The translations under genes were made by a program, and so were the position numbers. The notes beneath the pieces were generated by a model. It ran no database searches. It saw only the letters and a program-made list of their open reading frames with translations, and had not been told where the DNA came from. DNA of 64,000 nucleotides, taken from Cantharellus purpuraceus (taxonomy: Eukaryota > Basidiomycota > Agaricomycetes > Cantharellales > Hydnaceae). The DNA lies in contig JALBUN010000003.1 of NCBI GenBank assembly GCA_025174535.1, positions 1,076,501-1,140,500 of the forward strand. Reading direction: 5' to 3'. This document shows positions 36,026 through 47,024 of the stretch, piece after piece (positions within the stretch are counted from its first letter, which is position 1; the number at the start of each line of letters is the position of its first letter).

Positions 36026-37505
36026 CCATTCCTGTATGGCTTTGATTTTGTCATCAGACATTGTCAGTCCTGCCAGGGAGAGGATATAGCCTAGATACTT
36101 GACTGAGTCAGAGTGGAATTTGCATTTGTCAGCGCAGGCAAAGAGGCCATGTTTTTGGAGATGTTGGAGTACTTCTTGGACATGTGTCCAATGTTCGTCT
36201 TCGTTATCCAAATATATCAAAATGTCATCTAAGTAAATGAGGACGATAACATCGAGGAGGTTGGCAAAGGTATCGTTCATGAACCACTGGAAGGTGGCCA
36301 GAGCATTGGCTAGTCTGAAGGGCATGACACACCATTCAAAGGATCCATATTGAGTGTGGAAAGTCATTTTCCACTCATCGCCTTCTCAAATGCAGACTAG
36401 GTGGTAGGCATGTCAGAGATCTATTTTGGAATAGATCTTAGCCTTTCACAGGCTCTCAAGCAGGTCCATGGTGCAGGGTATTGGGTATCGGTCTTTCTTG
36501 GTGATCTTGTTGAGTCCATGGAAGTCGATGCATAAACAGAGTGATCCATCCTTTTTGCAGACAAATAGGACTGGAGCTCCATGGGGGGATAAGGATGGGT
36601 GGATGAAGCCTGTGGCCAAGTTCTCATCTATGAATGTTCGGAGAGCCAGTAGCTCTTTTTGGGATAGAGAGTAGATAGGGTCAAGCGGAGGAGTGGAGTT
36701 GTCATCCAACTCAATCTTGAGATTGTATGGTCGGTGTTCTGCTAGGGAGTTGGCTTTGGACTTGCTGAACATGTTGGTGAACTCATGATACTCCTTAGGA
36801 ACCATAGATAGGTCCGGTGGAGTTGATTGAGCAGAATGGGTGGCAAGGAGCATTGGATTGGAGAGGTGAACCTGGAATGCTTGTGAGCCATCCAGTTTGC
36901 TTAGTTTGGTGAAGACCATAGCATCCACCATCAATATAGATGGAGGGGTAGACGGAGGGGTAGATGGAGTATCTATTGGAGCAGAGTCAGCAGAGGCAGA
37001 AGATAATTTCGCACCTAAAGTTGCTGGTGATGTCAGGGATGACACAGCCTGCACTGGAGAACGGAATGTGATATGGCCCAATGCCCAGTCAATCAACGGA
37101 TTGTAGTGGGTGAGCCAATTATGTCTGAGAACCACAGAACAGCTAGAGTCAAGTGGAGTAACATAGAATGTAAGGTTCTGGATTTCTCCAACAGAAAAAT
37201 GGATAGATAGATCTATAGCTTGTGAAATAACAGCATTAGTGGTGCCATCAAATAATCAGAGCAATATCGGAGTTATGGTGTATGTATGGAGTTTATGTAA
37301 ATCAGAAAAAGAGGAATCAAGGAAATAGTGTGTAGAACTGGAGTCAATTAATACTTGGATAGCAGTATCAGGAATGGAGTTGGAGTAGATGAGGAGGGTG
37401 AGGGAGTCGGAGTGGGAAAGAGTGGATGCATTCAGGCGGTCCTCGTTTGTCATATGGGGAGTAACAATGCAGCCCTCAGCCCATATGGAGGCTAGAGGAC
37501 TGCTT
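36026..37505 (-). pseudogene. pol of gypsy-A2, 5' part: protease and RT
   Basis: On the minus strand: protease (37453-37256, VLIDSSSTHYFLDSSF, with Gly of DSG changed to Ser), then 37135-36446 with [34 protein letters not shown] and [16 protein letters not shown]. The RT core follows at 36367-36060 (PFRLANALATFQWFMND, IYLDDILIY). It is better preserved than A1: several Arg codons here are TGA in A1. Interrupted by LTR-gamma at 36021. Confidence 0.88.
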
Positions 37506-37506
37506 A

Positions 37507-38680
37507 CTATTTTTTTGGGTCCATTGCCTTGGCGTCAGGCTTGTCCGTCATGGCATTGGCGGCACAGCCCTTTGCCTTTGCTGCTGATGAGGTTGCCTTG
37601 TTACAATCCTTGGCTTGGTGGCTAGGTTTTTCACAGAACAGACAGAGGTTGTTGTCCATGCAGCACTGGCGTTCCTGCTGGGTAAGTTTGCCATCGTTCC
37701 CCAGCTTGGTGGAGAGGTCCGAAGTGCTCTTGCAAGCTCCAGAGTTATTGCCAGTGCCAGAGTTGTTCTGACCAGAACTGGAAGCAGTGGAGTTACCAGT
37801 GTTTGACTTCTGGCCAGAGTTGGTAGTAGTATTCTTATTGGACCCCTTGTTGGACTTTGGGGTCTTGTCCAATGATTTGTCTGATTTGTTGTTAGCCAAA
37901 TTTTCACGGGAGACCTTGGATTGACATTCCCAATAACAGACAGCAATGGATTGGGTGAGCTTGCAAAGGTTTACCAAAGTATCCGGCTTACCAACACGTG
38001 ATATCTCATCCTTGATGCGGGATGGAAGGCCAATGTAAAGTTGGTGTCGGAGTGCAGCATCGCCCCATGGACTTTCAGAGCTAGCTGCTGGAAACTCACA
38101 ATGTATTTTGCGATCTTGTGATTTTCCTTCATTCGAAGTCAATCGAGTTCATTCTCAGTGTCGGCCTCAGGGTTGTAAGGACCAAAATTGGTCCAAAGCT
38201 CAGAGATGAAGTTGGAGTAGTCTTCTGACCATATCGGGTCATCGGAGTCATCCATGAGTGCTGGCTTGAAGTAGTCCAGTGCAGTGCCCTTGAGATAGGA
38301 CATGGCAAAGGTGACCTTCACCTGATCAGATGTGAATGTGTTGGAGCAGTTGTGGAAATTCAACCGGCATTGCACCAAGAATGGTTGGAGCTTGCATGGA
38401 TTGGAGCCATTAAATGGGTCAGGTTCCTTGACCTTGGTCTGGGACTTAGGAGCTTGTGGGGTACGGATGCTGCTGGTGAGCAGGGAGATGGCTTGCACCA
38501 GATTTGGGGAGGGCAGAGTATCGTCCTCTTCATTGACAGCCTCTACATGGTCCATTGGTTCTTCAATGACCTCAGGGATGGTGTCGATGCTGGGAGTGGG
38601 CACCTCGATGGTTCGTGCACATTTGGAATTGGCGGTGGATTGTGGCATTGGTAGGAGTGAGTATGGCAGTTCAAATATAC
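37507..38680 (-). pseudogene. gag of gypsy-A2
   Basis: Open from 38680 to 38139 (CARTIEVPTPSIDTIPEV, KVKEPDPFNGSNP, SYLKGTALDYFKPAL), then TGA, a frame change, and open to 37507. The knuckle CLFCEKPSHQAKDC has Gly changed to Ser but keeps all Zn ligands. Confidence 0.85.
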
Positions 38681-38733
38681 TGTTGTGCACTAGGTCCAAT
38701 TGGGGGTCAGAGATTGGGTTGGAGTCGGAGCGG

Positions 38734-40149
38734 TGTCGGTTCGCTTAAGGAATAGATCCTATAAGCCTGCACGCAACAGTCCTAGCAAACAGATGGTGTG
38801 TAACGCAGTTGTTCAGCACTCCAAAGATCAATCAGGGTGAGGGGTAAGTAACAGGGAAGTGGGATAGTGCTCTGTGGTTGGATGGGGATGGGAGCTAAAG
38901 GTCGGTCCCGATGGCTGATCATGCTCTGTGACTGGATGACAATGCGGAGCCCGGTTGGGAGGTACACGAAAGCTGGTTTCAGGAGAAGCAACCTCTCGGT
39001 GGCAGAGGGAAATCTGATCATTGAACCAAGGTGTTTTACCTCAGTGTAGAGATGATGGATTGTGATGTAGAGCATAGAGCGTAGACTTAGAGCTTGGACT
39101 TTGACTTTAGAGCGTTGGTTGAAAACTTGTTGATTGATTCCAAAGGCAAAAACTAGCACCCTTTTATATACAAATCCCCAGGGCACAATGACACAATATG
39201 AGGAGCAAATGATGCGATATGATGCAAGAAATGCTGATCAAGCCAGCTGATGAAGCGTGTGAAGTTGAACTACTAAAGGGGGAAATCATGGAGAAATGAA
39301 ACAACAGATAGGGGTAATCTTTGTAAGAATAGGGGGTGATGAGTAATAAAAGAACCAAAAATAGAACAAGGATGAGTAAGTCGTGTATGAATGAATTAAA
39401 AGATGAAACAGGGGTGAGTCATATAAAAGAACAATAGAAATGTCCACCAATACCATCTTCCCTACAGCTCCGAAGGTAAATTGACCCTGAGTCACATGAG
39501 GACTTCAGTCAGCATCCACAACAAATACTCCTTATTGTCTTAGTGATCTGTCTCCATATGGTATCCCGTTCCAAGAGTATTCGGTCCCTTTGCCTGACAC
39601 GATGTAACCTGAGTCGGATTGAAGTGGGAGGATAGGTCAGCGATGGTGACTGAAATTCTACCTCACATTCGACTCTTCTATCTGTGTTACGATATAGAGG
39701 TGAAATGTCGAGGAATGTATATGGTTCAACGGAATTGTGAAAGAATATGGGATCGCCAATGGCATAAGAGAGACATGGTGGGGATCTTGGACGTTGAAAG
39801 AGTTTTGGAAGTATTTTGACACGTGGAGGTGGCTTAACATGCCCGTGGAGCTCGGCGTATTTTTGATAGTCCTCTGTGTCCAGAGACCAGTGTGATGTAT
39901 TATTAGAAGTGATGTTGGAGAGGGGAATAGAATGGGAAGCCATGTGAATGATGATGAAAGGATCGGTGTGAATAGAAGGCTGATAATGATCGATGGCGAT
40001 GAAACACGAGTGACAATTGATGGCTCAAATTAGAGACTGAGGTGGATAGGGAGTTGTGGCGCTATTTAAAAGTTGATACAAAAAGACACTGGCAGAGTTG
40101 GACTGTCAGAGTGGTTCGATATGCGTCCTCGATGCGTCCTGGCTCGTCA
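38734..40149 (-). mobile_element. Solo LTR-gamma, inverted copy
   Basis: 1416 bp, reverse complement of 34595-36021 with few differences, flanked by the 4-bp duplication GCGG at 38730-38733 and 40150-40153. Together with the other copy it makes a 1.4-kb inverted repeat with a 2.7-kb spacer. Confidence 0.88.
39509..39943 (-). CDS. 144-aa ORF inside LTR-gamma, second copy
   Basis: Homologue of 34801-35235. Open from ATG to stop with the same ends. Differences include K to E in KYAELHG, G to D and L to S in FLDISPLYRN, and P to L in DRILLERD. No recognised domain. Confidence 0.5.
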   Translation of the reverse strand: MASHSIPLSNITSNNTSHWSLDTEDYQKYAELHGHVKPPPRVKILPKLFQRPRSPPCLSYAIGDPIFFHNSVEPYTFLDISPLYRNTDRRVECEVEFQSPSLTYPPTSIRLRLHRVRQRDRILLERDTIWRQITKTIRSICCGC

Positions 40150-40617
40150 GCGGGGATCAGGGAGTGTCATGGGGGTCAGAAACAGACTTGGCTTCAGCTT
40201 ATGTGCTGCACCCTCACTAATACTGGTGTCTGAGATTTTGGAGATGGAGTGCAACTTAGATAGTTAGGATCGAACTTAGGAGCTAGGTGTGGTTCAATAT
40301 TCAAACTGGGGAATGAAGTCCCCAGTCAGGCAACTTAAATACATATTTGAAATCTAATAATAATTACTCCAGTGATGGGTCTCCAAGGCCAACGGCCTTA
40401 TGTGAATATGTCTGAGTCTGACAGGGATGGATGTCCAGGTTCCTATGGTGATGCTGATGCATCAATCAGAACTGGAGGCAGATGAGCAAGATCGATTGTG
40501 ACAATCAGACAGATAAATGGAGACATGATGGTTTCCAAATGGAGTATAGATTTCATGTGTGCAGGGATCTGAGTGGATTGGATGGGGATCTGGGCATTAA
40601 TGAATATAGTCATAACA

Positions 40618-41181
40618 TACAGCTTAAATACATATTTGAAATCTAATAATAATTACTCCAGTGATGGATCTCTGAGACCTTCAGCCTTACATGAGTATGT
40701 CCAACAGGGATGGCTGTCCAGGTCCTATGGTGATGCTGATGCACCAATCAGAACCGGAGACAGATGGGTGGAAACACCAATGATGGTCAGATGGACTGAT
40801 GGAGATGTGACAGTTTCCAAATGGAGTATAGATTTCATATGTGCAGGGATCTGGATTGGACAGGGATCTGGGCATTAATGAGTATAGTCATAACACAAGT
40901 CCCCAGTAGTGCAACTTAAATACAGTACTTGCCTGGAAATCTATAATTAACTATCACAGTGATGGGTTCTCTGAGGCCAACAGGGAGCAGGGATGGATGT
41001 CTGAGTCTGTGTATGCAATAGAATGATGATGTGTTTGGACAGTCAGAGACAGATGGCCAGGTGCAGTGAGCATGATTGGAGTGGAGTGTCAGATATGAGA
41101 TTGGGACCCATATGAAGTGTAAATTTCATGTGCATGGAGATCTGAGTGGGGATCTGGGTGAGATGGATATGGTTGTTAACA
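40618..41181 (-). repeat. Two further, progressively diverged LTR-beta tails
   Basis: 40618-40895 and 40896-41181 each repeat the last 280 bp of LTR-beta in the plus reading (from CAACTTAAATACA to the terminal ATAACA / GTTAACA). They follow head-to-tail after 40617. The second is much more diverged. No internal domain is attached. Confidence 0.75.
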
Positions 41182-41506
41182 AGCAGTCTCCAAGGACTAA
41201 GAGAGGGTGAAAAACTGCTAGCAGAAGAAATGCTCACTGGATTCACCAGGATTCCACCTGATTCCACCTTAATTGGCCTAAATTCTCCTATATCAGTCAG
41301 TCTATATGCCATGGCTGGAAGTACCTGGACCAGCACTCAGCTCTATATGTGAGTGGTACCAACCTTGCCTGGATGGTGGACCATGCTAAATGCAATTTTT
41401 TCCTGAATTTCCCCAGATCCTGCCTTGATCTCCTGAGGCACACATGGTCAGGAATGGGGCTTTGTGCACAAACCCAGCCTACATAGGCATAATGCATAAT
41501 CATCTG
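41182..41506. other. Unassigned sequence next to the rDNA fragment
   Basis: No open frame or known repeat was seen. It ends abruptly at the rDNA homology. Confidence 0.4.
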
Positions 41507-42385
41507 TTGTTGAAAGGGAAACGCTTGAAGTCAGTCACGTCTCTCGGGACTCAGCCTTGCCTTGTATTTGCCTGGTGTATTTCCTGAGGCAACAGGCCAG
41601 CATCAATTTTGACCGTTGGAGAAGGGCCTTGGGAACGTGGGACCCCTTTGTGGGGGTGTGTTATAGCCCTGGGTCGTATGTGACAGTTGGGATCAAGGAC
41701 CGCAGCATGCCTTTACTGGCCAGGGTTCGCCCACGTGACGTGCTTAGGATGCTGGCATAATGGCTTTAAGCAACCCGTCTTGAAACATGGACCAAGGAGT
41801 CTAACATGCCCATGAGTGTTTGGGTGGAAAACCTGGATGCATAATGAAAGTGAAAGGTTGGGACCTCTGTCATGGAGGGCACCGACACCTGGACCAGACC
41901 TTTTATGTGACAGTTCTGAGGTAGAGCATGCATGCTGGGACCTGAAAGATGGTGAACTATGCCTGAGTAGGGTGAAGCCAGAGGAAACTCTGGTGGAGGC
42001 TCGTAGTGATTCTGATGTGCAAATTGATCGTCAAACTTGGGTATAGGGGTGAAAGACTAATCAAACCATCTAGTAGCTGGTTCCTGCCAAAGTTTCCCTC
42101 AGGATAGCAGACTCACGTCAGATTTATGTGGTAAAGCAAATGATTAGGGGCCTTGGGGTCGAAACAACCTTAACCCATTCTCAAACTTTAAATATGTAAG
42201 AGCAAGCGGTTGCTTGGTTGGACCACTCAGTGAATGAGAGTCTCTAGTGGGCCATTTTTGGTAAGCAGAACTGGTGATGCAGGATGAACTGATTGCAAGG
42301 TTAAGGTGCCAGAATACACACTCATCAGACACCACAAAATGTGTGAGTTCATCTAGACAGCAGGGTGGTGGCCATGGAAGTCAGA

Positions 42386-42418
<33 letters not shown>

Positions 42419-42522
42419 AAATGAACTTGCCATGAAAATGGATGGTGCTCAAGCATGTTACCCATACCTCGCTGTTGGCATTGAAGTGATGTGCCGACAA
42501 GTAGGCAGGTGTGAGGGTTCAT
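41507..42522 (+). pseudogene. 28S (25S) rRNA gene fragment, dispersed and mutated
   Basis: About 1 kb collinear with the 5' third of fungal large-subunit rRNA. It starts within TTGTTGAAAGGGAAACGCTTGAAG, the region of a standard fungal LSU primer. It continues through GGACCCGTCTTGAAACACGG-like sequence (here CAACCCGTCTTGAAACATGG), TAGTAGCTGGTTCCTGCC, CTTTAAATATGTAAGA, TCATCAGACACCACAAAA and TAACAACTCACCTGCC, to GTAGGCAGGTGTGAGG. Differences from the expected sequence are mostly C-to-T or G-to-A at CpG sites. No 18S, 5.8S or ITS flanks it. It sits between LTR-beta debris and a headless gypsy-B pol. Confidence 0.93.
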
Positions 42523-42524
42523 GA

Positions 42525-43589
42525 ATCTCCTCCTTTCAGCCCAATCTACTCCTTGTCCCAGAGCAAACTCCAGGCTCTTTGAGAATTCATCAATGAGCAC
42601 CTATCCTACAGTTTCATCCGGCTGACCCAATCTCCAGGCAGCGCTCCAGTCCTTTTCATTCAGAAAAAAGATGGCTCCCTCCAACTCTGTGTTGATTTCA
42701 GGGGCCTCAATGAAATCACCAAAAAAGACTGTTACCCACTTCCTCGCATTTCCAATCTTCTTGACAGTCCTAGGAAGGCTCAATTCTTCACCAAAATCAA
42801 TCTCCGGCATGCTTACCATCTTTTCTGGATTCATGAAGGTGATGAATGGAAAACTGCATTTCACACTCACTATGGCTCATTCAAGTGGTGCATTATGCCC
42901 TTCAGACTTACCAATGCTCTGGCAGCATTCCAGCATCTTATGAACAACATCTTCTCCGACCTCCTGGATATATGCATCCTCATGTACTTGGATGATATCC
43001 TGATATACTCTGACACCTCCAAAGAACACAGCAACCATGTCCTCCTCCAACTCTGGAAACACAAGCTGTATGCTCGAGCCAACAAATGTTCTTTCCATGA
43101 AAGCATGGTCAAGTACCTCGGATATATATTGTCTCCAAATGGACTTACTATGGACTCCAGCAAAGTCCAGGTAATACAAGATTGGCCAGAACCCCACAAA
43201 GTCAAAGACATACAATCCTTCTTAGGATTTGCCAATTTCTATAGGTGTTTCATATTCAACTACTCCGATCTCACAGTTCCACTGACTCATTTAACTCGTA
43301 AAGGAACTCTGTGGGAGTTCTTGGACTCCTGCCGGACATCCTTTGAAACATTAAAGAGAGCTTTCACTACAGCTCCAGTCTTATCACAATGGAACCCAGG
43401 ATCTCCAATCATTGTAGAAACTGACACCTCTGACTACACACTGGTGGCCATTCTATCAACCGTCTCTCCAGCAGACAACAAGGTTCATCCAATTGCTTTC
43501 CATTCTTGGACTTTCACTCCAGCAGAACTCAACTACAATGTCTATGATAAAGAATGAAGCTTTCAAGTCCTGGCGACATTACCTCAAAG
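42525..43589 (+). pseudogene. Gypsy-B pol (RT and RNase H), 5' truncated
   Basis: A second chromovirus lineage, about as similar to gypsy-A as separate families are. Reads PIYSLSQSKLQAL, VDFRGLNEITKKD, ITKINLRHAYHLF-type sequence, [60 protein letters not shown] and ELNYNVYDKE. Several TGA stops. gag and protease are missing; their place is taken by the rDNA fragment. Interrupted at 43590 by the TIR element and continues at 44158. Confidence 0.9.
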
Positions 43590-44151
43590 ACGCTTGTTCG
43601 GAATCATGTCAGTATACAATATTCTGATGTATATGAGATATACATCAGAATTTCAATGATACATAAAGCCAGGGAGTTACAATTTGGATATTTTAAAAGA
43701 TTTTGGATGTGTGAAATTTTCATAAATATAAACATATATTCTATATTTTAATAAACTTTAAAAGATGAGATATTTGGTTGAGATGAACATAATCATTTAC
43801 ATGGATATAATAGGAATGTATGTATTAATATAATTGGTATTATATAGGGTATTTAGATATACAAATACCAGGTGGAGATTAAAGATAGTTCAAATTATGT
43901 TACAAGTATTGTATAAGAAAGAATCAATGATATTTGGATGTTCCCTCAAGAGAGTTGCCACCACTAAATGGGGAAAAAACAGTTATTTTTGAGAATTATG
44001 CCAAAATATCACAATATGTTTTAATCTAGTATATTGTGTAAAATTTGAGAATCACGTTGAAATATGAAAATAAGTTTTAATCTAAGTGTGTTGTGTAAAA
44101 TTTGAGGAAAATAGGTTGTATATATGTATTTGTTGTATTTCTGAACAAGCA
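43590..44151 (+). mobile_element. 562-bp AT-rich TIR element (non-autonomous)
   Basis: Termini ACGCTTGTTCGGAA and TTCTGAACAAGCA are imperfect inverted repeats. The direct repeats TCAAAG lie at 43584-43589 and 44152-44157, and the uninterrupted pol reading (HYLKGSP-type) confirms the empty site. No coding capacity. The sequence is very AT-rich, with an internal palindrome near 43613-43650 (ATTCTGATGTATATGAGATATACATCAGAAT). Class is uncertain; a duplication of 6-8 bp fits hAT-like or related superfamilies. Confidence 0.85.
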
Positions 44152-44157
44152 TCAAAG

Positions 44158-44594
44158 GATCTCCAACTCCGGTCAATGTCATCACAGACCACAAGAACCT
44201 CAAATACTTTTCAACTACCAAACTCCTTACTAGGCAGCAAGCCCGCCGGTCTGAATTCCTGTCCCAGTTTAATCTGGTAATCCGTTTCCATCCTGGAAAA
44301 CTCGGCACAAAACCGGACTCATTAACTAGACAATGGGACATCTATCCTAAAGAGGGAGGAAATGATTATGCAGCAGTAAATCCGCATAATCTTAGGCCTG
44401 TGTTCACTAACAAACAGTTAACCACTTCCCTCCAAGCAATGATGTTCTATTCCCCAGTCCTCCGAGCAGCCATCACTATGGATGTTGATACACTCCACTC
44501 TGATATCTGATCCACACTCTGATCAGATCCAGCCATCTCTGGACATCTCATTAAACTGACCAATCACTGGTCCATTGACCTGGAAGGCTTACTC
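44158..44594 (+). pseudogene. Gypsy-B pol, RNase H end and integrase start
   Basis: Continues after the TIR element: [50 protein letters not shown], and reaches the spacer before the integrase (LTNHWSIDLEGLL). Cut by LTR-alpha at 44595. Confidence 0.85.
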
Positions 44595-46007
44595 TGTTTT
44601 GGAACCCGCAAAATTATGGTGTTAGGGCAAACTCTAAATCACCACAATTCCGTGAATGAACAGCTGAGAAGAATATCAAACCCTGCTGCAGCACAACTCC
44701 AGAAACAATTTAACGTTTGTACTTTGGTTACAATCCTTTGTATTGGTCAATGCAGACTATACGCAGAAAGGTAATACGTTTCTTAGCAGCAAGAAATGAA
44801 TAAGACTTCCAGAGTCTAGAGTTCACGGACGCTTAGGGGTCCAGATATTCTGAAAAGAAGGGAATGCACTTAGAGGCTAAAGGAAGTAGGTGGATGAATC
44901 CAACCGTCCAACCAGTGGCACTCAGAAGCGGGTAACAGCGATGTGTGAAGTAGTCTAGCAACTGCTTCACACGAGTTCAAGCTTCTAATGCTCTGCAAAG
45001 GCAGTACACACTAGTAACTTAAACAAGAGCACTAATGGCAGGACTATCGACAGACAATCTCACCCTGTAGATTTGTAGTCATGTGAGGCAGATGCTACAC
45101 TCACGCCCAAAGCAGGAATATCACTACTTTGAGTGCAATCAAGTACAGTTACACAACTGTAAAAGATCCTTGAACTGGTAATCAACAGTTACTGAGATAG
45201 AGGATGACACTGTATGTCACTCTAGTCACACTGGTGTGCAGAAGGTGGGTAGAAGTGGTAGAATATGTTACTATTTCAGAGGCAGAATGACCTCCTTATA
45301 TATTGTATTTACAGGGGATGACTAATGGTTCTGGAATATTCTACCTATTAATAGATGGAAACTACTGGAAGGTTGTGGAAGGTGGAAGAAAGGGGTAGAA
45401 TATTCCCAGCCAATCACAGGTTCTGATGACTGCACTAACACTGATCAGAAGCTGAATAATGGTTCTGGAAAGTTCTATCTAATAATAGAAGGAAACAGCT
45501 AGAATGTTATGGAAAGGGGTAGAATATTCCAAGGCAATCACCTGATCTGATCCCTGAACTAGGCACTGATCAGGCAAAAAGAAGGGTGTCCACCCTGTTT
45601 TCTGCACTGGTTTGGACAGCCATGGATAGCCACATCTCAGGTGATGATCTCCATGGAAAATAGTGCCCTGAGAGGCTGTGGTTGTTAAGTTAGAGAATAT
45701 TTATTGATCAGAGACATCTGAGCTTGAATTCAGGCCAAATGCCTGGTCCAAAAGGGGAGAGGCGGCTGCGCGAAGGTTTGTGGGCACCTATGGGTCCACA
45801 ACTGTAGCACAGCAGAAATAAATGATTCTGAGCCGAGTTCTGCATGGAATATTCCTGAAAAAATATGAAAAAATAGAGAATATTTGAATAAGTCCATTCC
45901 AGGTACAAGCATCAAATATATGCTGATATTTAGGAATGGAAAAGCAAAGTATAGCACATTGGTGCTGCATAAATAGGATTTGATAGGGAAAAGGTGGTTC
46001 TCATACA
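44595..46007 (-). mobile_element. LTR-alpha, left arm of a 1.4-kb inverted repeat
   Basis: 1413 bp in reverse orientation. Flanks are TACTC (left) and ACTGA (right), so there is no duplication. It is almost identical to the copy at 47025-48437, which is in the opposite orientation. Confidence 0.9.
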
Positions 46008-47024
46008 ACTGAGGTGTTACATAAACATGGGCTTGTCTAAATAGCACCAAACAAGTCATGTGCACCCCAGCTTACTAGGGTTGTATCTGTAACACTCCCC
46101 CTTAAGCTGAGTGCAGCCCAATGGATTGGCATAGGTAAGCCAGCTGAGGAGCCAGTAGTGCCTTCGTGAGCATGTCCGCTATCATTTCTGAGGTGGGACA
46201 GTAGTGGATGGAGATCAGATAGCATTTGGCCACATCCCAAATGAAGTGATATCAAATGTCTATATGTTTCATATGTGCATGAAATTTGTCATTCCTCAAG
46301 ACAGATATTGCCAACTGATTGTCACAGTAAAGGGTGACTGGCTGAGTGAGGGGTCGTGTGATTTCTGTGATGAACATCTGGATCCAGATAGCCTCCTTTG
46401 CTGCATGGGTTGCTGTGATGTACTTGGCCTCTGTTGTAGACAAAGCAACAATTGGCTACTTCTTTGAACTCCATGAGATGGCCCCTCCATCCACAGTGAA
46501 GATGTAGCCTGAGATTGTGAAGCCCCATCTGCATCTGTAAAGCCCTCTAGTCCAACCCAGTCCTGTCTCCCCTCTTCTGCCCAATTCCAGTATCTGCCAC
46601 CTCCTATGACAAGTTTGAGATCAGTAGTCCCCTTTAGATAGCAAAATATGCATTTGACTTCTTCCCAGTGAGCACGTCCAGGGTTTTGCATGAATTGGGA
46701 GAGGAATGTGACCATGAACATGATGTCGGGTCTGGTCCCTAGTGCTGCATACATCAGAGACCCAATTGCCTCATGATAAGGCACATTCTTCATGGCCTCA
46801 TACTGGCATGGGTTGTCGGGGCACTGTGCAAGTGTGAGCCGGTGGTGTGCGTCCATGGGGTAGACAGTGGGTTTGCATTCTGTAGACTGAACCACTCCAG
46901 GATTTTGGAGATGTAAGTACGTTGGGAAAATGATATAGTCTTTCCTATCCCTTTTCACTTCAATGCCCAGCATCCAATGTAGGTCACCAAGATCCTTGAT
47001 CTTGACCCTGCGGCTGAGTCCTTC
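46008..47024 (-). pseudogene. Copia retrotransposon 3' fragment (RT end, RNase H, start of LTR)
   Basis: On the minus strand, 46973-46520 reads the Copia RT C-terminus (MLGIEVKRD, YHEAIGSLMYAALGTRPDI, GRAHWEEVKCIFCYLKGT, EGFTDADGAS). After a frameshift, RNase H continues as STTEAKYITATHAAKEAIW and TLYCDNQLAISVL. A polypurine tract (CTTAAGGGGGAG) follows at 46111-46095, then LTR-like TGTTACAGATAC... The segment lies between inverted LTR-alpha copies and seems to have been inverted (see findings). Confidence 0.88.

Larger units (their letters stand above)
19507..40617 (-). mobile_element. Gypsy-A2: minus-strand chromovirus carrying nested insertions
   Basis: In minus orientation it runs: 5' LTR-beta (40617-38681), gag (38680-37507), protease-RT-RNase H-integrase-chromodomain (about 37505-32568), antisense accessory gene (20186-21913 on the plus strand), 3' LTR-beta (20047-19507). 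Three insertions interrupt it: gypsy-A1 (22002-32493), LTR-gamma (34595-36021) and LTR-gamma (38734-40149). Removing the A1 insertion restores the sequence around AGACT exactly as it reads in gypsy-A4 (1-3124). The outer flanks do not share a duplication (CTCTG versus TACAG), so the outer ends have been rearranged. Confidence 0.88.
38681..40617 (-). mobile_element. LTR-beta, 5' LTR of gypsy-A2, split by LTR-gamma
   Basis: Begins TGTTGTGCACTAGG on the plus strand, is interrupted at 38734-40149, and ends ATAGTCATAACA at 40617. The empty length is about 517 bp. Confidence 0.87.
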
